A program made the translations under genes and the position numbers. 64,000 nt of DNA from a virus. The stretch is taken from positions 1-64,000 of IMG/VR virus record IMGVR_UViG_3300045241_000115; one strand, written 5' to 3'. The number at the start of each line of letters is the position of its first letter. Position 1 is the stretch's first letter. The notes beneath the pieces are model-generated. The model did no database searches, was not told the DNA's origin, and was given only the letters and a program-made list of their open reading frames with translations. Of the stretch, positions 58,037 through 63,130 are shown piece by piece.

Positions 58037-58357
58037 ATGCCGAGGCCGCTGTTCATTCCGCTGCGCGGCGAATTCTTCGATGCCTTCGCGCGTGGCGAGA
58101 AGACCGAGGAATGGCGTCGGCATGGGCCGCGTTGGAATGACGAGGTCTGTTCGGTCGGGCGGCGTGTCGTGCTGTCACGCGGCTACTCGGGCGCGCGATT
58201 ATCGGCCCGGATCACAGCGATTGCGGTGCGTCCTGCGAGACTGCCTGAGGTGGTCGCGATCTACGGCAGGGACACGCCGTGCCTGGTTCTGACTCTTCAG
58301 GTGGCAACCACGAGACGAGCGGCGAGGTCGCGGTCTTCCATCGCCGGCCCGCAATAG
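58037..58357 (+). CDS. ASCH-domain protein, 106 aa
   Basis: PLFIPLRGEFFDAFARGEKT, EEWRRHGPRWNDEVCSVGRR, VVLSRGYSGARLSARITAIA has the ASCH pattern (L-x-G-x-K-T-E-E-W, then GRRVVLSRGY). ASCH domains bind RNA or modified nucleotides. It is rightward between two leftward genes, and its 3' end overlaps the end of the ABC-ATPase gene by 61 bp. Confidence 0.78.
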   Translation: MPRPLFIPLRGEFFDAFARGEKTEEWRRHGPRWNDEVCSVGRRVVLSRGYSGARLSARITAIAVRPARLPEVVAIYGRDTPCLVLTLQVATTRRAARSRSSIAGPQ

Positions 58358-59457
58358 GCGAACACGGCGTTGGGCCGTCCACCGAAGCCGCCGGCCATGT
58401 CGGGCGCCGATGAGATGTTGACGTTGCGACGGCTCGGACGCCCTGGCGGCGAGACGAGGTCCCAGACCGGCGAACGATCGAAGGATCGGATCAGCATGGG
58501 GTGCGCCGGATAGGCGTGATAGCGACGAGCCGCGGCGCGATAGGCCGAGGCGACGCGGTCGGCGAGCACGAAGGCGAGGCCGAGGCCCTGGAAGTCGGGC
58601 AGTGTGACCAGCCGGCTCATGCCGTAGATGTTCTTGCTCTTGGCGTGCGGGCGATAAACGACGGCTGCGAAGGCGGCCGGAATGCCGCTGACCGACAGGC
58701 GATAGCACCGGGAGGCTGGCGGAAGGTCGGCGGTCAGATAGTGAAAGCGAGCGAAGGCGCTCCAGGCACGATGGTCGACGCGATGGATTTCGCAGTCGAG
58801 GGGTGGTCGTCGTTGAAGAGACCTCCAGCGGAAGTCCATGGTGGCCGGGTCGAATATCCAGTCCGGCTGCAACCAGTCTTCCAGATCGTAATGGCAGGTG
58901 GCGGCGACGAAGCGGCGTGAGGCGTCGCGGCGGATGAACTTCTGCACGGCATGGGCGCCGATCTTGGCCACCTGGCGATCAACCACCGAGGTGAACTCGT
59001 CGCAGACCACGGCGGGTTTCCCATCGAACGCGTTCGATGGGGTCCCGTGATCATCGCCTTCGAGCAGGCGGCGCGCGAGATCGACGCGGAAGCGCTCCCC
59101 ATTGCTCAGGACGGCGTACGGGCGCAGCCACGCCGGGATGGTGTTGAAACCGACCGCTTGGCAGATGCGGGCGACGGTCTCGACGCTGTGGCGGCGGTCG
59201 AAGTCATCAATCACCGAGGCGCCCGGCCATTCGAAGGACAAGGGCGCGCCGAAGATGCGGTTGAGAATGGTGGTCTTGCCTGAGCCTGAGGGCCCGACGA
59301 TCAAGCCGATCTGCCAGGGCTGCTGTTCGATCGGCAATTGGCCGTGCCAGTTCAGCGTGGCGCGCTCGGTCGGTGGCACGTCGAACATCGATGAGACTTG
59401 CGCGGCCCGCGCCGAGTTGGAGATCGGCGAGGTAACGGTGATATCGATCTCGGGCAT
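58297..59457 (-). CDS. COG2401-type protein: ABC ATPase fused to GNAT acetyltransferase, 386 aa
   Basis: From ATG 59457. Residues about 47-60 hold IGLIVGPSGSGKTTILNRIF (Walker A), then LSNGERFRVDLARRLL (signature) and AVVCDEFTSVVDRQVAKIGA (Walker B). The C-terminal half (FARFHYLTADLPPASRCYRL, IYGMSRLVTLPDFQGLGLAF, VLADRVASAYRAAARRYHAY) is a GNAT fold. This fusion is known as COG2401; its reaction is unknown. It is coupled to the ParB-like gene and stands directly upstream of the terminases, so it may act on DNA before packaging. Confidence 0.8.
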   Translation of the reverse strand: MPEIDITVTSPISNSARAAQVSSMFDVPPTERATLNWHGQLPIEQQPWQIGLIVGPSGSGKTTILNRIFGAPLSFEWPGASVIDDFDRRHSVETVARICQAVGFNTIPAWLRPYAVLSNGERFRVDLARRLLEGDDHGTPSNAFDGKPAVVCDEFTSVVDRQVAKIGAHAVQKFIRRDASRRFVAATCHYDLEDWLQPDWIFDPATMDFRWRSLQRRPPLDCEIHRVDHRAWSAFARFHYLTADLPPASRCYRLSVSGIPAAFAAVVYRPHAKSKNIYGMSRLVTLPDFQGLGLAFVLADRVASAYRAAARRYHAYPAHPMLIRSFDRSPVWDLVSPPGRPSRRNVNISSAPDMAGGFGGRPNAVFAYCGPAMEDRDLAARLVVAT

Positions 59458-60059
59458 CAGGTGATCAGGGGCTTGGCGGTCAGGCCGAGGGCGCGGATGC
59501 GATCGATGGCGTCGGCCTGGGCGGCCTCGTCGGCGCATTCGACGAGGACTTGGTATTGCAGTCCGTCATGGAGGCGACGTGTCACGGGGGTTCCTTCGCC
59601 GAGGATGGTGGAGATGTCGGGCATGTTGAAGCCGGTCAGCGACAGATCGAAGCCGGCGACGCGGAGGTCGCCGAACTCGCCGCGCAGCAGATCGATGTCC
59701 CAGCCGGCCTCGAGGGCGAGCTTGTTGTCGGCGATGACGTAGGCGCGGCGCTCGGGCTGGCTGAGATGTGAGAGATCGATGGTGGGGCCTGTCCAGGGAT
59801 CGGCGTTGCGCGGGATGGGTTGATTTGCCTCGGCCATCTCGATGGCGGCGGCGAGGCGCGCATGGCCGGCAATCAGGCCGGACTCGGCGATGAGCATGGG
59901 GTTCGTCCAGCCGAAGCGGGCGAGCGAGGCGCGGATTTTAGCGAGCTGGGATTTCGTGTGGGTGCGTGAGTTGCGCGCATAGGGTTCGAGGTCGCGCAGC
60001 GGCCGGTATGTCACCGATAACTGTGTCGCCTGCCGATCGTTACCATTGTGGCGTGGCAT
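59457..60059 (-). CDS. ParB-like nuclease-fold protein, 200 aa
   Basis: VTYRPLRDLEPYARNSRTHT, KSQLAKIRASLARFGWTNPM, LIAESGLIAGHARLAAAIEM (GxxR-like GHARL) is a short ParB/Srx fold, with ERRAYVIADNKLALEAGWD as a typical phage extension. These occur next to terminases and DNA modification genes in many phages. It is the first gene of the leftward late operon. Confidence 0.8.
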   Translation of the reverse strand: MPRHNGNDRQATQLSVTYRPLRDLEPYARNSRTHTKSQLAKIRASLARFGWTNPMLIAESGLIAGHARLAAAIEMAEANQPIPRNADPWTGPTIDLSHLSQPERRAYVIADNKLALEAGWDIDLLRGEFGDLRVAGFDLSLTGFNMPDISTILGEGTPVTRRLHDGLQYQVLVECADEAAQADAIDRIRALGLTAKPLIT

Positions 60060-60699
60060 GCGGTGGCCTCATGGCGTGAGGATGCGACAAAAGACTGTTT
60101 CGCTAGTTGAAACAGTTGCGACAATAACTGGCCGAATATTGCTGCGGGTGCCGTCTGATCGTGTCGGAAGCCATTGATCTGACAAGGAAATAATACAGAT
60201 TGTTCCGTTGCGGCAATCTGCGACTATCGCATTGCTATCGATGATCTTTGACAAATGAATACGGATCGCACGCCGCCCCACACGGGGCGCGGGGGTCGCT
60301 CGGGGGCCAAGCGCACGTTGCGCGGGGTCGAACCCATCCACGAGCCGCTTACGCGATGTGCACGTCTACCGCGATCCGATGATCTGTTCCTGATCATTTC
60401 CCGTCTTTGACAAATAAATCCGCCACCCTGAGCACGAAACGACATCCGTGGTCGCGCAGCCTATCGGCGCAATCGGATGCACGTCATGCGAGGGGAGCGG
60501 GTTTCATAGGCAACCCAATTCACCGCATTCCCGCGCTTCGGCGCTGCCTGTAAGGCGATGCGGGGTGATGTTCGTGGATGTTTAGTTGCATCTCGGTGCA
60601 ACCCTCTGCCCGTGGCTATCGGGGTGAGGGCGGTTACCTGCCTGCAAGGCGTGCGACGAAAGCTGACGCGAACAGCACCGGAGTGGTTTGGTGTGTTCT
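60060..60699. promoter_or_regulatory. Divergent noncoding region between late operon and right arm
   Basis: About 640 bp with no convincing gene. It holds a perfect inverted repeat ACTGTTTC-N7-GAAACAGT (60094-60116), another CAGATTG-N11-CAATCTG (60196-60220), and ATGATC-N7-GATCAT near 60379-60397. Two copies of TCTTTGACAAAT stand at 60245-60256 and 60404-60415, each containing TTGACA, a perfect -35 box. It must contain the start points for the leftward late operon and for the rightward arm. Which element does which cannot be decided by eye. Confidence 0.55.
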
Positions 60700-60813
60700 T
60701 TTCTTTCTGTTGATTGGCATCGTGTGAAGGCTACGGCCTTTGCGCGATGCCGGTCCGGGATGTGAGCCATCCCGCTGAACGAGGCCATGAGGCCGAAACC
60801 CAACAGAAAGGAA
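60700..60813 (+). ncRNA. Hammerhead-like structured leader that hides the ribosome-binding site
   Basis: A long helix pairs 60700-60712 with 60801-60813, and its 3' strand holds AGAAAGGA, the ribosome-binding site of the next gene. Inside are a hairpin 60716-60722/60745-60751 with an inner TACG-loop stem, then a hammerhead-like core: GGTC, stem CGGGATG/CATCCCG (60756-60774), CTGAACGA, stem GGCC-ATGA-GGCC (60783-60794), GAAA and CC. The CTGA..GA box has one extra base compared with a canonical hammerhead, so cleavage is uncertain. The whole could be a ribozyme or a switch for translation. Confidence 0.55.
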
Positions 60814-60819
60814 CATCAT

Positions 60820-61083
60820 ATGACAATGGATCAATTTGTTCTCGGCGCGCGCGTGCGTCTCGTTCGCCGCGCCGGCGGAAACTACCCGGGTGCGAGTTTC
60901 TGCATCGAACCCGGCCCGATCGGCACGGTGATCAAATCGCCCGAGGATTTCTGCGTGGACGAGTTCGCCCCGAATGTCGGGGTGCGGTTTGATGACCGCG
61001 TTGCCGATCTCGATATGTGGGACAACATCGTGATCGTGGGCGACGACTTCGACGCCACGGCCGATCATTTCGAGACACTCTGA
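60820..61083 (+). CDS. Small SH3/KOW-like protein, 87 aa
   Basis: DQFVLGARVRLVRRAGGNYP, CIEPGPIGTVIKSPEDFCVD, VGVRFDDRVADLDMWDNIVI is a beta-barrel-like protein with a GxVxxP...GV.F pattern, perhaps nucleic-acid binding. It is the first gene of the ribozyme-linked array. Confidence 0.65.
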   Translation: MTMDQFVLGARVRLVRRAGGNYPGASFCIEPGPIGTVIKSPEDFCVDEFAPNVGVRFDDRVADLDMWDNIVIVGDDFDATADHFETL

Positions 61084-61145
61084 GACGAAACACGGCGCGT
61101 TGCGTCGTGTCCGTCGGCGCCTGCCCCTCCCGACGCTGATGAGTC
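61084..61145 (+). ncRNA. Type II hammerhead ribozyme, copy 1
   Basis: Starting right after the stop of the upstream gene: GAC, GAAA (61087-61090), stem III CACGGCG/CGTCGTG (61091-61109), TC as the cleavage dinucleotide (after C61111), stem I CGTCGG/CCGACG (61112-61135), CTGATGA (61136-61142), GTC. All invariant core bases are present and each helix pairs fully (stem III with one G-U). Helix II is the open end and has three pairs. It lies between two genes of one array. Confidence 0.88.
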
Positions 61146-61171
61146 AGGGGCAAACAGAAAGGAACAACCCT

Positions 61172-61342
61172 ATGCGCAAGCAAATCGAGACGATGAAGAC
61201 GAAGCTGCAGACGATGCTCGCCCGCGCCGAAGAGAAGGCCGACAGCGAGAACGAGACGGTCGGCGACAAGTACGCCGCCGTCATGGACGGTCTGCAAACC
61301 GCGCTCGACGGCCTGGACGAAGCGTTGCTCGCATTTGAATGA
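61172..61342 (+). CDS. Coiled-coil small protein, 56 aa
   Basis: From ATG 61172: RKQIETMKTKLQTMLARAEE, KYAAVMDGLQTALDGLDEAL. It is a purely helical, probably coiled-coil protein of unknown role, with AGAAAGGAACA upstream. It stands between hammerhead copies 1 and 2. Confidence 0.65.
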   Translation: MRKQIETMKTKLQTMLARAEEKADSENETVGDKYAAVMDGLQTALDGLDEALLAFE

Positions 61343-61410
61343 CGAAACGCGCGGTGGATGAGACATCGCGCGTCTGCATGGAACCCCGCCCATCCTGCAC
61401 TGATGAGTCA
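61340..61410 (+). ncRNA. Type II hammerhead ribozyme, copy 2
   Basis: TGAC/GTCA close helix II, the first bases being part of the stop codon of the preceding gene. GAAA lies at 61344-61347, stem III CGCGCGGTG/CATCGCGCG (61348-61372, nine pairs with one G-U), TC at 61373-61374, stem I TGCA/TGCA plus TGG/CCA (61375-61399), and CTGATGA at 61400-61406. Cleavage is expected after C61374. Helix sequences differ from copies 1 and 3 while pairing is kept. Confidence 0.88.
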
Positions 61411-61434
61411 GGGCGAACAGAAAGGAACATCACA

Positions 61435-61737
61435 ATGCCAAAGACCACAATCATGCTCAAGGCCGACGTTGCGCAGCGCAAGGCGCGTCATACGTGCCCC
61501 CAGTACGATCAATTCAAGAAGCCATCGCGCAAGGCGTCCAGAGCGAAGATTGATCCGACGACAACCGCCGAGGCGGATCAGGCGATCTACGAGGCCGCAC
61601 TGAGTCAGGTACGCGAGGCGATGCGCCGCTTCGCCGGCCCGCATGCGTCCAAACGCCAGCTCAAAGAGATCGACGCGGCGCTGAGCGAGGCATTCGGGCA
61701 ACTCGACGCCATCGCGTACGATCTTGTTTGCATGTGA
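61435..61737 (+). CDS. Hypothetical protein, 100 aa
   Basis: From ATG 61435: PKTTIMLKADVAQRKARHTC, AEADQAIYEAALSQVREAMR, HASKRQLKEIDAALSEAFGQ, with a basic N-terminus and helical rest. No family is recognised. It stands between hammerhead copies 2 and 3. Confidence 0.6.
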   Translation: MPKTTIMLKADVAQRKARHTCPQYDQFKKPSRKASRAKIDPTTTAEADQAIYEAALSQVREAMRRFAGPHASKRQLKEIDAALSEAFGQLDAIAYDLVCM

Positions 61738-61800
61738 CGAAACGCGGCGCGCGCAGCGCTGCGTCTGCACGGACCTGCCCCACCCTGCACTGATGAGTCA
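61735..61800 (+). ncRNA. Type II hammerhead ribozyme, copy 3
   Basis: TGAC/GTCA (helix II, the TGA being the stop of the preceding gene), GAAA 61739-61742, stem III CGCGGCG/CGCTGCG (61743-61763), TC 61764-61765, stem I TGCA/TGCA (61766-61789), CTGATGA 61790-61796. All core bases are intact, and cleavage is expected after C61765. Confidence 0.88.
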
Positions 61801-61823
61801 GGGGCAACAGAAAGGAACAACCC

Positions 61824-62018
61824 ATGCCTAAGTTTCGTATCTCATACGAGATCGAATGCGAGGCCGCCAACGCTGCCGAAGCGTTGGAGGGCTTTTTGTC
61901 GTCCGGCCACGTTCACGAGGAAGAGTGGACGGTGACGCGGGTTCATCCGCGGCCATCGTCTGTCATCGTGACGGCGCGCAACCCGCGCAAAATACGGCGT
62001 GACGGAGCGACGCGATGA
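61824..62018 (+). CDS. Hypothetical protein, 64 aa
   Basis: PKFRISYEIECEAANAAEAL, EGFLSSGHVHEEEWTVTRVH is a strand-helix-strand protein with no assigned family. Its stop overlaps the next start (ATGA), so no ribozyme separates these two genes. Confidence 0.6.
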   Translation: MPKFRISYEIECEAANAAEALEGFLSSGHVHEEEWTVTRVHPRPSSVIVTARNPRKIRRDGATR

Positions 62019-62542
62019 GCGACAGCACTTCCCAGCTTGTCGCTGTTCTCGGCATGTTGGGATCGCAGTTCGACGGCGAGTGCCTGAACGCGGCCCGGAT
62101 GGCCGAGAAAATGCGACGCAAGATGGACAAGACGTGGCAGCAATTGCTGACCGCCGGCGCGTCGTCTCCCAAGGACGAGCTCGGCTGGCTCGCACGCGCG
62201 TTGCGTGCCGAGAAAATGGTCAGCGATCTGACGGCGCGTATCGGCAAAATGGAGGCCGAACTTGCCGAATTGCGCAAGGCTCGTCCGAGCGCGTCCGCGT
62301 CCTCGACCGGCCCACGTCCTCGCAGTCCCGGCTACAAGTACTCACTCAGCGCCGAGACCGAGCAGATCTTGATCGACAAGATGTTGCTGATCGAACGATC
62401 GACCAACGAGATCTATTACATCACCAAATGGCCGCGCGCGCATTTGCGCGTCGTCCTCGAGCGCATCGCCCATCGCCGCAAACTCGAGCTTCATGTGCGG
62501 CGACGGTTCGGCAGCACGTTCTATCGTTTCACGCGTGTCTAA
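62015..62542 (+). CDS. Hypothetical helical protein, 175 aa
   Basis: The N-terminal 90 residues (LNAARMAEKMRRKMDKTWQQ, SDLTARIGKMEAELAELRKA) are a coiled coil. After a Ser/Pro linker the C-terminus (EQILIDKMLLIERSTNEIYY, ITKWPRAHLRVVLERIAHRR) looks like a resolvase-type helix-turn-helix. A DNA-binding function is likely but unassigned. Confidence 0.6.
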   Translation: MSDSTSQLVAVLGMLGSQFDGECLNAARMAEKMRRKMDKTWQQLLTAGASSPKDELGWLARALRAEKMVSDLTARIGKMEAELAELRKARPSASASSTGPRPRSPGYKYSLSAETEQILIDKMLLIERSTNEIYYITKWPRAHLRVVLERIAHRRKLELHVRRRFGSTFYRFTRV

Positions 62543-62634
62543 CCCGTACGGATGCAGCATCGTTCGATGCTGTATTCGCCTGGGTTAGCGGGGACTCATT
62601 CCGAGTCCCGCCCAGGCATCGCAATCATGCGATG
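62540..62634 (+). ncRNA. Structured leader with duplicated hairpin motif, copy 1
   Basis: TAACCC/GGGTTA (62540-62587), an internal loop GTACGG/TCGCCT, and a ten-pair stem ATGCAGCATC/GATGCTGTAT (62552-62575) with a GTTC loop. Downstream are GGGACTC/GAGTCCC (62591-62609) and CATCGCA/TGCGATG (62617-62634). GCCTGGG (62578-62584) can instead pair with CCCAGGC (62611-62617), which excludes the lower stem, so two folds compete. The next ribosome-binding site follows directly. Copy 2 is at 63047-63096. Confidence 0.6.
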
Positions 62635-62653
62635 GATACAGAAAGGAACATCC

Positions 62654-62998
62654 ATGCCTACCATGAAGACGACATCTGAGCCCCGCGGTCAGACGGCCAT
62701 CATCTGCAAGGTGCTGCAGCACAAGGACGGTTATACCGCCCAAGAGCTGCTCGCCGAGACGGGTGGCACGACGCCGCACAACTCCTATTCGCTCCAGCTC
62801 ATCGCCGATCGCTTCGGCTATGACTTCGTGTCCCACAAGGGCAGCGAGTACGAGGACGGGCTGATGCGGTATCGCTTCGTCCGCAAGGCGGCCCGCAAGG
62901 CCGTGAGCACCCGTCGCGCCGGCAAGGCGAAGGCGGTTAAGGCGGCGGCCGCGTCGACCAAGCGGCCTGCGAAGAAGACCGCGAAGTCCAGGGCGTAA
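62654..62998 (+). CDS. Winged-helix protein with histone-H1-like tail, 114 aa
   Basis: From ATG 62654: QTAIICKVLQHKDGYTAQEL, LAETGGTTPHNSYSLQLIAD, RFGYDFVSHKGSEYEDG is a winged-helix-like domain. It is followed by an Ala/Lys tail (RAGKAKAVKAAAASTKRPAK, KTAKSRA) like that of histone H1 or bacterial HU-like chromatin proteins. It would bind DNA without strong sequence preference. Confidence 0.65.
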   Translation: MPTMKTTSEPRGQTAIICKVLQHKDGYTAQELLAETGGTTPHNSYSLQLIADRFGYDFVSHKGSEYEDGLMRYRFVRKAARKAVSTRRAGKAKAVKAAAASTKRPAKKTAKSRA

Positions 62999-63010
62999 CA
63001 CGAGACCGAG

Positions 63011-63039
63011 CGCGGCGGGCGATCATATCGTCCGCCGCG
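63011..63039 (+). other. Thirteen-pair hairpin after the H1-like gene
   Basis: CGCGGCGGGCGAT (63011-63023) pairs with ATCGTCCGCCGCG (63027-63039) with one G-U and a three-base loop. No T-run follows, so it is not an obvious terminator. It stands twelve bases after the stop and just before the second copy of the hairpin motif. Confidence 0.5.
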
Positions 63040-63046
63040 AACGGAC

Positions 63047-63096
63047 CTGACCCGTACGGATGCAGCATCAAACGATGCTGCATTCGCCTGGGCCAG
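63047..63096 (+). ncRNA. Structured leader hairpin motif, copy 2
   Basis: CTGACCC/GGGCCAG closes the element, the loop bases GTACGG and TCGCCT are the same as in copy 1, and the upper stem is ATGCAGCATC/GATGCTGCAT with an AAAC loop. Compared with copy 1 the base of the stem differs while pairing mostly remains, and one G-U becomes G-C. A shared ribosome-binding site follows before 63131. Confidence 0.6.
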
Positions 63097-63130
63097 TGAT
63101 GGTACAGGGCTAAACAGAAGGGAACACCGA

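Noticed and set aside
60280-60350. tRNA-like GGGTCGAACCC segment in the divergent region
   Set aside because: No acceptor stem, anticodon arm or D-arm could be paired around it.
63001-63046. Possible fourth type II hammerhead before the last gene
   Set aside because: The strong hairpin could be a stem III, but neither GAAA before it nor CTGATGA after it is present.
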